DNA of 64,000 bases from UM-FILTER-40-17 sp032251335 (GTDB lineage Bacteria > Bacteroidota > Bacteroidia > Flavobacteriales > Flavobacteriaceae), in assembly GCA_032251335.1 (NCBI GenBank), contig JAVVDW010000003.1, forward strand, positions 1 to 64,000, read 5' to 3'. Shown piece by piece: positions 25,934 through 35,248 of this stretch. The notes below the pieces were generated by a model, which was given only the letters and a program-made list of their open reading frames with translations, was not told the origin of the DNA and searched no databases. Position 1 is the stretch's first letter. Every line of letters starts with the position of its first letter. The position numbers and the translations under genes were made by a program.

Positions 25934-27583
25934 TTATTGCTTTTTCTCCAGCAACACTATATCATAAGGTGAATTGATGGCTACTTTTCCGTCTTTTACC
26001 TTCATTTCCAAATTGGAATAGGCATCGCGCAACAAATCGCCGTCTTTAAAGACATTTCCTACCGAAAGGATTTTTTCCCCGGCGGTCAAATCCAAACCCA
26101 CTACCACTTGATCTGTAAAATTGTCTTTGCTAAAAATGCGACTAAACACATACGGACTATCAGAAATTATTTGGTGTTTGCCCGCGCCCACGGCCGGGTG
26201 GTCTCTGCGAAAAACGCCTAGTTTTTGCCAAACCAAAACAGTTTCGTTAAAATGGGGATCATCCCAGTTCATATTGGATCGCAAAGTGGCATCGCCTTCT
26301 GTTCCTTCTATAATTAGCGGGCGGGCAGACTCATCCCCATAGTATATTTGTGAAGTGCCGGGCGCCAACAAAAGTTTGACCGCTGTCTCCCTGTTGCGGG
26401 TTCTTTCTTTGTCAAAAGGATCGCCGTCGTCGTGCGAAGTAAGGTAATTGAGTGTGCCGTAGTTCTTTAACGGGTTATGCAAAAGGGTGTCATACAAAGA
26501 AAAAAGACTTTCATAATCGCCTTGCGCATGATATTTAAAACCAAAATTGATGAGGCTGTGAAAACCTTTTTTAAAGTAATTTACTTGTTTGTCGCCAAAA
26601 TCGTATAGCTGTCCGTTTTGGGCGTTGTAGCCGTAAACTTCGCCCACCAAATAAAAAGGATTGTTATCTAAAACCTCATCGGGATGCGTGGTTTTCCAAT
26701 CAGCAAAAGCAGTGTGGCATTCTTTAGAAAATTCTTCCCAAACATAGCTTTCGGTGTGTTTTACGGTATCAGCACGATATCCGTCTATGCCAAATTCGCG
26801 TATGTAATCTGTTAGCCATTTGATGATATAGAAACGAGGTGCGCGCGGATAGCCGGTTCGATCAAAGAATTCGTCCAATTCTTGCATTTCTTGTTCGTAT
26901 CGGCCTTCTGCTTTCCATTTGTTTACCAATACTTCCGGCAAAGCCACATTTTCATTACTTTCTGTCTTTATATCAGGTAAATTTTTAACCAAAGTACAGG
27001 TTACGGTATTGTGGAAATTATCATAGGTACACTGCTGGTCTGTTCGCACCCAATCATCGGGCCAAACCGGATCTTTCTCTGTAACCGGCCCTGTGTGGTT
27101 GATTACGGCGTCTAGGACAATTCTGATGCCATTTTGATGGGCAACCGTCACCAACTCGGCCAAATCTTCTTCCGTTCCGAAATTTGGATCCAACTTTGTC
27201 CAATCGCGCGCCCAATAGCCGTGAAAACCAAAGGTAGTTCCTGTGCCTTCATCTACAGCGCCGTGTATTTGTTCTACTATGGGTGAGAGCCAAATGGCAT
27301 TGATTCCCAAATCCGTAAAATAGCCTTCTTGGATTTTTTGGGTGACGCCTTTAATGTCTCCGCCTTCAAAACCTCTGAGTTTGGCCGCTTCTCCTACCCG
27401 GTCAAAATTGACATCATTGGCAGGGTCGCCGTTGTTGAAGCGATCCGTAAGTAGAAAATATAAATTGGCGCCTTCCCAAACAAAGGGAACTTTGGGCTTT
27501 TCGTTTACAGCAGTCGTTTTTTCCTTACAACTGCCGGTTGATAATATTAAAATAACGCTCACAATAAAAACGGATTTGTTCAT
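25934..27583 (-). CDS. GH13 alpha-amylase lipoprotein (SusG-like)
   Basis: 549 residues; lipoprotein signal with C19 (LSTGSCKE). GH13 conserved regions: DAVINH (158-163), nucleophile D272 in GIDGYRADTVKH, acid/base E315 in YLVGEVYGY, and the transition-state Asp in TSHDDGDPF. It would cleave alpha-1,4 bonds of starch or maltodextrins while anchored to the outer membrane. It is last in the run GH65, neopullulanase, GH31, GH13; the 149-nt gap before it could hold a separate promoter. A paired secreted amylase is encoded at 44171. Confidence 0.94.
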   Translation of the reverse strand: MNKSVFIVSVILILSTGSCKEKTTAVNEKPKVPFVWEGANLYFLLTDRFNNGDPANDVNFDRVGEAAKLRGFEGGDIKGVTQKIQEGYFTDLGINAIWLSPIVEQIHGAVDEGTGTTFGFHGYWARDWTKLDPNFGTEEDLAELVTVAHQNGIRIVLDAVINHTGPVTEKDPVWPDDWVRTDQQCTYDNFHNTVTCTLVKNLPDIKTESNENVALPEVLVNKWKAEGRYEQEMQELDEFFDRTGYPRAPRFYIIKWLTDYIREFGIDGYRADTVKHTESYVWEEFSKECHTAFADWKTTHPDEVLDNNPFYLVGEVYGYNAQNGQLYDFGDKQVNYFKKGFHSLINFGFKYHAQGDYESLFSLYDTLLHNPLKNYGTLNYLTSHDDGDPFDKERTRNRETAVKLLLAPGTSQIYYGDESARPLIIEGTEGDATLRSNMNWDDPHFNETVLVWQKLGVFRRDHPAVGAGKHQIISDSPYVFSRIFSKDNFTDQVVVGLDLTAGEKILSVGNVFKDGDLLRDAYSNLEMKVKDGKVAINSPYDIVLLEKKQ

Positions 27584-27732
27584 CTATTTATGTTTTTTTG
27601 TTTTCTAAAAGACCCTATCAAATCAAACTTTTTTTTGAAGATGCATTGAATCTAAGTACAATTAGAAATGTTTTACAATTTATGCATTTTAATTCAAAGT
27701 GATTTTGGTTGCATGCTTATTTCCTTGTTCTT

Positions 27733-30123
27733 CTAGTACTGCAAAATAATTATTTTATCTTTAGCACTGAGCCAATTAAATTTTAGTTTCAACATTTTAT
27801 CTTTCCCCGACCATTCAAAATCGACGGCTTGGTTATCTACCTCAACAGATTTGGGTTTTTTGGAGACATGATGTAAAACAAATTCAACCGATTTTTTTTG
27901 GAACGCGGCAGCAGTACCGACTTCTGAATGAAAAGTAAATGCCAAATGTCCGTTCTGCCACTGCGCCAAAAAGTGTAGTTTTTCATACAATCCTTTTTCA
28001 AAAGCGCCGGGTGTTGTGCCGTCATCATGATACATTTCAGCCTCGGATTGTGGCGCAGATTCATCAAAATAGTAGTGCAATTCCAATTGACCTGCGTCAT
28101 AGGCTTGGGTGTTTTGAATCGGTTTTGTCATCGGCACAAAAGCACCTGCCCTTACAAAAGTTGGGATGTGGTCTTGAACTAAATTGATGCGGTGATTTTT
28201 ACCACCTTGGTATTTTTTCCCTTTGTAAAAATCGAACCAAACCGAACCCTTTGGAAAATAAATTTCTTTTACTTTCTGGGCTTTTTGTAAAACCGGCGAT
28301 ACTAAAAAAGCCTGTCCCCACAAATAGGTGTCGGCTATATTGTAGGTTTCGATGTTATCCGGCTCTTCATAAAACAATGGACGCATCAAGGGCAATCCGT
28401 ATTGTTGGTTTTGATGTGCCAACGAATAATTATAAGGCAATAAACGATAGCGAAGTGCAATGGCTTGTTTAGCCAAAGCCTTGGTGACTGCATCGTGAAA
28501 AACGGGTTCGGGCGCAATGTGTTCTTGTGCATGCGGTCTAAAAATGGGTTGAAAAACACCGTATTGCAGCCAACGGGTGTAAAGTTCTGCGTCGAAAACC
28601 TCACCACCGGCAAAACCGCCTAAATCGGAATGCATATAGGCCAAGCCTTGCATGCCCATCTGCAAAGCAATTTCGGGCTGCGATTGCAAACCTCCCCAAC
28701 TCCGATTTACATCGCCCGACCAAGGAATCATACCCCATCTTTGCGAACCCGACGATCCGGCTCGCATCAGGGTAAAAGGTCTTTGATTCGGGAAATCGAC
28801 GGCATACCCTTCGGCAAGGAGTTTGGCCCAATCGTGTCCGTAAATATTGTGAACAGACTGTGCAGGGCCGTTCAGGTGCAGAAGCGCATCGGGGTGTACT
28901 TCGGGTTCGCCCAAGTCGCCCCACCAACCCGATACGCCCATCAGAGTAAGGTCTTTGTAAATATCCCAAAACCATTTGCGCCCACGCGGATGGTACAAAT
29001 CTACCAAACCGGTGTTGCCAAAATAAAAATCATATGTAAAAGGATTGCCCAAAGAGTCTGTGGCCAACACCCCTTCTGCCACGGCTTCTTCCCAGCGTTT
29101 GGAGGTGGAGAGAATAAAGGGTTCGGTAACCAAAACTGTATGCACATTTTGCGCTTTAAGGTCTTTAATCATTCTTTCAGGTTGGGGAAAAGAATCTTTG
29201 TAAAAAGATAAGTTGCCCATGTGTCCTTTGATGTCTTTGCCAAACCAATAAATATCGATGACCACCGCATCGAGCGGTATGCTGTCTTTTTGAAACAAGG
29301 CCACGGTTTGCGCAACCTCACGCTGGCTGTGATACCCAAACCGACTGGCAAAATTGCCAAAGGCCCAACGTGGTGGCAAAGGCTGTCGGCCGGTGAGTGC
29401 AGTATATTCCTTCAAAATATCCTGCCAACGGCTTCCGGCCACTATTTGGTAGGTCATTCGACCACCGTCGGCACCGTAGGTCAGGGTGTTGTTTTGGTTG
29501 CTGTCTAAATCTAAAAAGCCGGTATAAGGGTTATCAAAGTGCAGGGCGTATAATTGGGATGACAACACCATTGGTATAGAAAAATTCATTTGCTCCGAGC
29601 GGGTTTCATAACCGTAATGTGCCTTGTTGTAGAGCGGCAGTTTGTTTCCGCGGCGGTTCATCCCCAAAGCCCTTGAGCCGCCGCCCATCAGAATTTCCTT
29701 TTCCGTCAGGTGAAAGTCTAACATTTCTAGACTGTCTGTTTTGATGTAGCCAAGCGCTTCAGAAACAAGGACTTTCCCACGGTGAAAGTAGGCAACTTGA
29801 AATGGACTTTTGGTAATATGCACCTCAATTTGGTTCGATGTTAAACGCAAAACCGAGTCGTTCTCAGCAAAAGTATAATCTGCCTCGGGTCGCATCACTA
29901 CTGCATGCGATTGATCCGAAAAGCGTTCTCCCTTGGGAATAAATGAAGTTTCGACGATAAACGCATTAAACGGCCTGATTATGTAATGTCCGTCTGAGAC
30001 TTTGATGGTCAACTTTTGATTTTTGAAATCCGCTTCTTCAAACTGCCTGTTTGGATTTTGTGCTGATAGTTCAAAACCCGTAAAAAATAAAGACAGACTT
30101 ATCAGAAAAAAATTGCGAAGCAT
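27733..30123 (-). CDS. GH31 family alpha-glucosidase
   Basis: 796 residues with a signal peptide (FFLISLSLFFTGFELSAQ). GH31 layout: N-terminal beta-sandwich with the galactose-mutarotase-like fold, then the catalytic barrel with PPRWAFGNFASRFGYHSQ, AVVIDIYWFGKD, the nucleophile region GWWGDLGEPEVHPD, and the acid/base region PWSGDVNRSWGG, then C-terminal beta domains. It releases terminal glucose from maltodextrins, probably in the periplasm, as SusB does in the classical system. The start is 7 nt downstream of the neopullulanase stop, so they share a transcript. Confidence 0.94.
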   Translation of the reverse strand: MLRNFFLISLSLFFTGFELSAQNPNRQFEEADFKNQKLTIKVSDGHYIIRPFNAFIVETSFIPKGERFSDQSHAVVMRPEADYTFAENDSVLRLTSNQIEVHITKSPFQVAYFHRGKVLVSEALGYIKTDSLEMLDFHLTEKEILMGGGSRALGMNRRGNKLPLYNKAHYGYETRSEQMNFSIPMVLSSQLYALHFDNPYTGFLDLDSNQNNTLTYGADGGRMTYQIVAGSRWQDILKEYTALTGRQPLPPRWAFGNFASRFGYHSQREVAQTVALFQKDSIPLDAVVIDIYWFGKDIKGHMGNLSFYKDSFPQPERMIKDLKAQNVHTVLVTEPFILSTSKRWEEAVAEGVLATDSLGNPFTYDFYFGNTGLVDLYHPRGRKWFWDIYKDLTLMGVSGWWGDLGEPEVHPDALLHLNGPAQSVHNIYGHDWAKLLAEGYAVDFPNQRPFTLMRAGSSGSQRWGMIPWSGDVNRSWGGLQSQPEIALQMGMQGLAYMHSDLGGFAGGEVFDAELYTRWLQYGVFQPIFRPHAQEHIAPEPVFHDAVTKALAKQAIALRYRLLPYNYSLAHQNQQYGLPLMRPLFYEEPDNIETYNIADTYLWGQAFLVSPVLQKAQKVKEIYFPKGSVWFDFYKGKKYQGGKNHRINLVQDHIPTFVRAGAFVPMTKPIQNTQAYDAGQLELHYYFDESAPQSEAEMYHDDGTTPGAFEKGLYEKLHFLAQWQNGHLAFTFHSEVGTAAAFQKKSVEFVLHHVSKKPKSVEVDNQAVDFEWSGKDKMLKLKFNWLSAKDKIIILQY

Positions 30124-30130
30124 CGATTTG

Positions 30131-32020
30131 TTAGTTTAGGATAGAAAATAGATAACTGCCTCTTTGTGCCAGATTGAGTTCGGTGTTCCAAACAACAGAC
30201 GCACCTGTTATGATGTTTTTGAGTGTTTTTCCTTCCAAACCCACTTCTTCAAACCGGGTTAAGTCGAGGGTAAAAGGCGCTTCGTTTTTGTTGATGATAT
30301 GCACAAAAGTTTCACTTTCGGCTATGCGAAACAGAACATACACCCCGTTTTCAGGAGCAAAATGCAGGGTTTTCCCGTTTTGTAAAGCTGAACTGCTTTT
30401 GCGATACTGTAAAAGTTTTTTGAGGAAAGATTGCATATCTGCTTGCTCCGGATTGAGATTTTCACCCGTAAAAGCATTGACTGCATCGCCATGCCAACCA
30501 CCCGGAAAATCGGTTCGGATAAGTCCATGGTCGCCGGGTTTCGCCGTATTCTGCAATAAGATTTCTGTGCCGTAATAGAGTTGTGCCACTCTGGGCAAAC
30601 TAAGCAGATAGCTGAGTGCCATTTTGGTATTGGGAATGTCTTCAAGCAATGCCGTAAAGATTCTGTCCATATCGTGGTTATCGGGGAAAACCATGATGCG
30701 ATTGGGGTCTGTGTAATGAAAATCATTGGCTAAGCCTTCATATATCTTGACGAGTCCCGAATTCCAACTTTCGGGTTCGTTGAGTGCATCAACCGTGTTT
30801 TTTTGCATGGCAAAATCCATAGAATGCGTCAGATTCGAATCGTAACCATCTGCGTTTTGGGCACCGTCTTGCCAATAGCCAATCAGCAGCGGGTTGTAGC
30901 TCCACTCCTCGCCCACTATACTAAAATTGGGATATTCCTGCATGATGGCACCGGCCCAATCCGACATAAAATTTTTATCCGGATACGGATAGGTGTCTTG
31001 GCGAATACCGCCCAAACCTAAAGTTTCTACCCACCAAATGCTGTTTTGGATGAGGTAATTGGCCATAAAAGGGTTGCGCTGGTTTAAATCGGGCATGGAA
31101 GGCACAAACCAACCTTCGGACAGTTCCCTTTTGTCAATCTCAGCGGCGTATCGGTCTTGGTTGACCGTTCGGCGGTGGTTAGAATTTTTGAGTTGTTTAT
31201 AATCGGGCAACTTATCTTGTTGGTTAACCCAATCTTTAAAGGGCAAATCGTTCATCCACCAATGTTCGCGCCCGCAATGGTTGGCCACCATATCCATGAT
31301 GAGTTTCAGGTCGTTTTGGCGTAATTTGTTTGCCAATTGCTTGTAATCTTCCAGGTTGCCAAAACGCGGATCTACTTTGTAGAAATCGGTAATGGCATAA
31401 CCGTGATAAGAAGCTTGAGGCATATCGTTTTCCAACAAAGGGCTTGGCCAAACGGCAGTAAACCCCATATCTTTCAGGTAATCAACATGTTGAGTTATAC
31501 CTGCTATATCGCCCCCATGCCTGCCGTAATCTTGCTGTCTGTTTACGGCAGTTTCCAACAGTCCTTTGACACTGTCGTTACTAGGGTTTCCATTGGCAAA
31601 TCGGTCGGGTGTAATCAGGTATAAAACATCTTTGTGATCAAAACCGACATAGCTTTCTGCCAATCGCTCGCGCTTTTTCAATTCATAGTTATAAGAAGTT
31701 TTTTTCCCTTTGGCAGGTGTGAAGACAATTTCAAAAGTTCCGGGTTGGGCCGTTGCATCAATCGCCAAATCTAAAAAAAGATAGTTTGGGCTGTCGGCTT
31801 TGTGTGTTTTCACAAGACTGACTCCAGGATAATTGAGACTCGGATTTGAAGCGGCAATGCTTTTGCCATGTACCAAAAGCTGCAACTTTTTGTTTTGAAA
31901 ACCCACCCACCAATTTGGCGGCTCCACCCTATCTATTTGGGCAAAACCCACAACTGTGCTCAGGAAAAACCCAAAAATAAAAATGATTTTGTGCAGTTGT
32001 TTTCTTTTCGTACTAGTCAT
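30131..32020 (-). CDS. susA: GH13 neopullulanase/cyclomaltodextrinase (SusA-like)
   Basis: 629 residues with a signal peptide (GFFLSTVVGFAQ). The N-terminal 100 residues form an Ig-like cyclomaltodextrinase domain (IDRVEPPNWWVGFQNKKLQLLVHG), followed by the GH13 barrel: LYLITPDRFANG, DMVANHCG, nucleophile in GGIRQDTYPY, acid in VGEEWSY, and FPDNHDMDR. This is the standard pattern of the periplasmic SusA enzymes that cut maltooligosaccharides and cyclodextrins. It sits in the minus-strand maltose operon behind GH65, after a 260-nt gap containing palindromic repeats. Confidence 0.93.
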   Translation of the reverse strand: MTSTKRKQLHKIIFIFGFFLSTVVGFAQIDRVEPPNWWVGFQNKKLQLLVHGKSIAASNPSLNYPGVSLVKTHKADSPNYLFLDLAIDATAQPGTFEIVFTPAKGKKTSYNYELKKRERLAESYVGFDHKDVLYLITPDRFANGNPSNDSVKGLLETAVNRQQDYGRHGGDIAGITQHVDYLKDMGFTAVWPSPLLENDMPQASYHGYAITDFYKVDPRFGNLEDYKQLANKLRQNDLKLIMDMVANHCGREHWWMNDLPFKDWVNQQDKLPDYKQLKNSNHRRTVNQDRYAAEIDKRELSEGWFVPSMPDLNQRNPFMANYLIQNSIWWVETLGLGGIRQDTYPYPDKNFMSDWAGAIMQEYPNFSIVGEEWSYNPLLIGYWQDGAQNADGYDSNLTHSMDFAMQKNTVDALNEPESWNSGLVKIYEGLANDFHYTDPNRIMVFPDNHDMDRIFTALLEDIPNTKMALSYLLSLPRVAQLYYGTEILLQNTAKPGDHGLIRTDFPGGWHGDAVNAFTGENLNPEQADMQSFLKKLLQYRKSSSALQNGKTLHFAPENGVYVLFRIAESETFVHIINKNEAPFTLDLTRFEEVGLEGKTLKNIITGASVVWNTELNLAQRGSYLFSILN

Positions 32021-32193
32021 AGTTTCCGGATTATTTATTTATCAAAGGAAGCATCCAATTTGTTCGTTAATGGGTTTCCACCGAGTTCAAACCCTCAAGG
32101 ATTTTATATAATTTTATTTTCCAAACCATTAATCTCACATTAAAAAACAGCTCAATTAGAATTTCATTTTGCGATATACACTTTCTCTTAGCA

Positions 32194-32270
32194 AGACCTC
32201 ACAGGTTTTAAAAACCTGTGAGGTCTATTTTGAAAACCTGTGAGATCCATTTCAAAAACCTGTGAGGCCT
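32194..32270. repeat. Palindromic hairpin plus two partial copies
   Basis: AGACCTCACAGGTTTT / AAAACCTGTGAGGTCT is a perfect 16-bp inverted repeat with a single central base (32194-32226), followed by two further half copies (near 32232 and 32252). The same palindrome occurs at 42954-42984. Here it lies between the GH65 and susA genes, inside the maltose operon. Confidence 0.85.
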
Positions 32271-32281
32271 AAAACTTGCGT

Positions 32282-34573
32282 TTATACTGCCGAAACTGTT
32301 CTAGTCTTGTTTTGAACCACAATTTCGAGAGATGCACCACTTTCCAAAGAAAAATCTGTGGCATCATGGGTCACGCTCACTTTCAGAATCTGCCCTCGGA
32401 AATTGATTTTAAAACTGTAGGCTTGCCATTGTTTCGGAATCTTCGGATTGAAGTGCAATTTTCCGTCGCGCACGCGCATGCCGCCAAAGCCTTCTACGAT
32501 ACTCATCCAAGTGCCCGCCATACTGGTGATGTGGCATCCCTCGTGCACCTCGTGGTTGTAGTCATCCAAATCGAGACGGGAAGTGCGCAGGTAAAACGCG
32601 TAGGCTTGGTCCATTCTGTCGAGATAAGCAGCTTGGATGCTGTGTACACAAGGTGACAATGAAGATTCGTGAACCGTGAAAGGTTCGTAGAAATCAAAAT
32701 GCTTTTCTATGGTCTCCCTATCAAAACGCTCTTCGAAGACGTACATGCCTTGTAGCGTATCTGCTTGTTTGATGTAGCACGAACGCAAAATTCTGTCCCA
32801 AGACCATTTCTGATTGATGGGGCGTTGTGCTTTGGTAAGTTCGGAAACGGGAATGAGCTCTTTGTCCAAAAAACCGTCTTGTTGCAGAAAAACTTGATGT
32901 TTTTCTGAGTAAGGAAAATACATGCCCTCCGATACTTTTTTCCACTGTGCGGTTTCCTCGGCAGACAGATTTGTTTTGTCAACAATTCTTTGGTAATCTG
33001 ATGGATATTGCTTTGAAACTTTATCCAAATTTTCGAGTGCGTATTCTATGCACCATTTGGCCAGATAGTTGGTAAACCAATTGTTGTTGACGTTGTTTTC
33101 GTACTCGTTGGGTCCGGTAACGCCGAGCACTACATATTTGTTTTTATCTGTAGAAAACGTAGCGCGCTGTGCCCAAAATCTGGCAACGCCTATCATCACT
33201 TCCATTCCTTTTTCGGGTACGTAGCCAAAATCACCGGTGTAGTTTACATAGTTTCTGATGGCATAAATCATAGCGCCGTTTCGGTGAATTTCTTCAAAGG
33301 TGATTTCCCATTCGTTATGACATTCTTCCCCGTTCATGGTCACCATCGGATAGAGTGCCGCACCCTTGGTGAAGCCCAATTTTTGTGCGTTTTCTATGGC
33401 TTTTTCGAGATGGTTGTAGCGGTAAGCCAACAAATTGCGCGCTACAGCGTGGTCTTTGGTCGCCATGTAGAAAGGCAAACAATAAGCCTCTGTGTCCCAA
33501 TAGGTGCTGCCGCCGTATTTTTCACCGGTAAATCCTTTAGGGCCAATATTCAACCTGGCGTCTTTGCCCAAATAGGTTTGGTTGAGCTGAAAAATGTTGA
33601 AGCGAATGCCTTGTTGGGCTTTAACATCGCCTTCAATGGTAATGTCTGCCATGTCCCAAATTTTCTCCCAAGCCACTTTTTGCTGATGAAGGAGGCCTTC
33701 AAAACCTACATCATTTGCCTTTGCAATGGTTTTTTGGGCTGCTTCAACAAGTTTGTCGTTGGGGTGATTGAGTGAAACTGTATATCCGGCAAACTTTACT
33801 AAGGCCACCGTTTCGCCTTGGGGCACTTTGGTTTCATAGGTTTGTTCAACCCTTTCCGTTTCTGCTTTTTCATCGGATTTTGAAGAAATAGATTTTTCGT
33901 TCAAAAACAGTTGGTTCTGCATAAAAGTACAGACATTGAAATGTGTTTTCTTGGTTCGTGCCAAAATAAATGCCGTATTCTCTGAACTTTTTACTTCGAG
34001 CGTTTCCCAAAAACGTTCTTCCCAATTGGTATCTTCATTTTCAATACCTGAATCTAAATAGGGTTTAAAGGTGATGGTCGCAGTTTGATTGACGGGGGTG
34101 ACTTCATATTTAATGGCGCCCAATTCGTCTATATCCAAACTCAGGAACCGGGTCGATTTGACCTTCACCGTTACAGCATTTGAGAGTGTAGCTTCAAAAC
34201 TTCTCTCGTATTTGCCTTCTCTCATGTTGAGTTCGCGACGGTAGTTTTTGATGTCTGTAGCGGTATTCAAATCGAGTTCTACACCGTTGACAAAGACGCG
34301 TACACCAATCCAATTTGGCGCATTGAGCACTTTAGCGAAATATTCGGGATAGCCGTTTTTCCACCAGCCTACGCGGGTTTTATCCGGGTAATAAATACCG
34401 GCGATATAGCTACCTTGAAAAGTTTTTCCGGTATAGGTTTCTTCGAAATTGGCGCGCTGTCCCATGGCTCCGTTGCCAATGCTGAACAAGCTTTCTGATG
34501 CTTTGACGTGAGAGGGTTCAAAACCTTCTTCTATGATTGACCAATCGTCGGCTTTGATATAATCTAAGTTCAT
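32282..34573 (-). CDS. GH65 family disaccharide phosphorylase (maltose phosphorylase-like)
   Basis: 763 residues, no signal peptide. GH65 phosphorylases split maltose-type disaccharides with phosphate into glucose and beta-glucose-1-phosphate in the cytoplasm. Markers are the N-terminal SLFSIGNGAMGQRANFEE, YWDTEAYCLPFYM, the acid-region motif GEECHNEWEITFEEIHRNGAM, GPNEYENNVNNNWFTNYLA, and HEGCHITSMAGTW near the end. The direct partner is beta-phosphoglucomutase, encoded 11 nt upstream in the same operon. Linkage specificity (maltose rather than trehalose or kojibiose) is inferred from that context. Confidence 0.93.
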   Translation of the reverse strand: MNLDYIKADDWSIIEEGFEPSHVKASESLFSIGNGAMGQRANFEETYTGKTFQGSYIAGIYYPDKTRVGWWKNGYPEYFAKVLNAPNWIGVRVFVNGVELDLNTATDIKNYRRELNMREGKYERSFEATLSNAVTVKVKSTRFLSLDIDELGAIKYEVTPVNQTATITFKPYLDSGIENEDTNWEERFWETLEVKSSENTAFILARTKKTHFNVCTFMQNQLFLNEKSISSKSDEKAETERVEQTYETKVPQGETVALVKFAGYTVSLNHPNDKLVEAAQKTIAKANDVGFEGLLHQQKVAWEKIWDMADITIEGDVKAQQGIRFNIFQLNQTYLGKDARLNIGPKGFTGEKYGGSTYWDTEAYCLPFYMATKDHAVARNLLAYRYNHLEKAIENAQKLGFTKGAALYPMVTMNGEECHNEWEITFEEIHRNGAMIYAIRNYVNYTGDFGYVPEKGMEVMIGVARFWAQRATFSTDKNKYVVLGVTGPNEYENNVNNNWFTNYLAKWCIEYALENLDKVSKQYPSDYQRIVDKTNLSAEETAQWKKVSEGMYFPYSEKHQVFLQQDGFLDKELIPVSELTKAQRPINQKWSWDRILRSCYIKQADTLQGMYVFEERFDRETIEKHFDFYEPFTVHESSLSPCVHSIQAAYLDRMDQAYAFYLRTSRLDLDDYNHEVHEGCHITSMAGTWMSIVEGFGGMRVRDGKLHFNPKIPKQWQAYSFKINFRGQILKVSVTHDATDFSLESGASLEIVVQNKTRTVSAV

Positions 34574-34584
34574 GGTTAAAAGTA

Positions 34585-35247
34585 TTATGCTGTTTTTTGA
34601 ATAAGATGTTCTAGAAATTGTGTTGAAATTTCGGTAAAATTTTTGAAAACTTGTTTGGCTTCTGTCAAAACTTCCCGATGGCCAATGCCAATACTGTACA
34701 TGCCCGCTACATTGGCTGCCTGAATGCCGGCAATGGCATCTTCAAAAACGACACAGTTAGATGCGGATGTCCTGAGTTTGGCTGCTGCGTTGAGGAACAC
34801 TTCCGGGTCGGGCTTTGCTTTGCTCACTTCGTTGCCGTCCACAAGGGCGTCAAACATTTCCAACAAGCCTACTTTTGCGAGAATTTGTTTGGCATTTTTA
34901 CTGGCAGAACCCAAAGCCATAGGTATGTTATGCGATTTTAAGAAATGGAGCACGCGTGGTACGTCGGGCAGTATATCGTCGGAAGTCATCGTAGCAATAT
35001 AGGACAAATAGTCTTCGTTTTTTTCTGCCAAATGCACTTTTTTTTCTGTGTCTGTCATCGTGACCTTGCCCATTTGCAGGATAATTTCTAAAGAACGTAC
35101 CCGGCTCACGCCTTTGAGTTGTTCATTGTCTTCTTCAGAGAAAGAAATTCCCAAATCATCGGCCAATTTTTTCCAAGCCAAATAATGAAATTTTGCCGTA
35201 TCGACGATCACACCGTCTAAATCGAATATAAATGCTTTTTGTGTCAT
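34585..35247 (-). CDS. pgmB: Beta-phosphoglucomutase
   Basis: 220-residue HAD enzyme that turns beta-glucose-1-phosphate into glucose-6-phosphate. The signatures are FDLDGVIVDTAKFHYLAW (nucleophile D9, acid/base D11, and the substrate-specific TAKFHYLAW loop), GVSRVRSLEIIL in the cap, LGSASKNA, KPDPEVFL, and VFEDAIAGIQAA. The ATG at 35247 gives MTQKAFIFDLDGV and starts 1 nt after the transporter stop. Its substrate is the product of the GH65 enzyme encoded next to it. Confidence 0.96.
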   Translation of the reverse strand: MTQKAFIFDLDGVIVDTAKFHYLAWKKLADDLGISFSEEDNEQLKGVSRVRSLEIILQMGKVTMTDTEKKVHLAEKNEDYLSYIATMTSDDILPDVPRVLHFLKSHNIPMALGSASKNAKQILAKVGLLEMFDALVDGNEVSKAKPDPEVFLNAAAKLRTSASNCVVFEDAIAGIQAANVAGMYSIGIGHREVLTEAKQVFKNFTEISTQFLEHLIQKTA

Positions 35248-35248
35248 G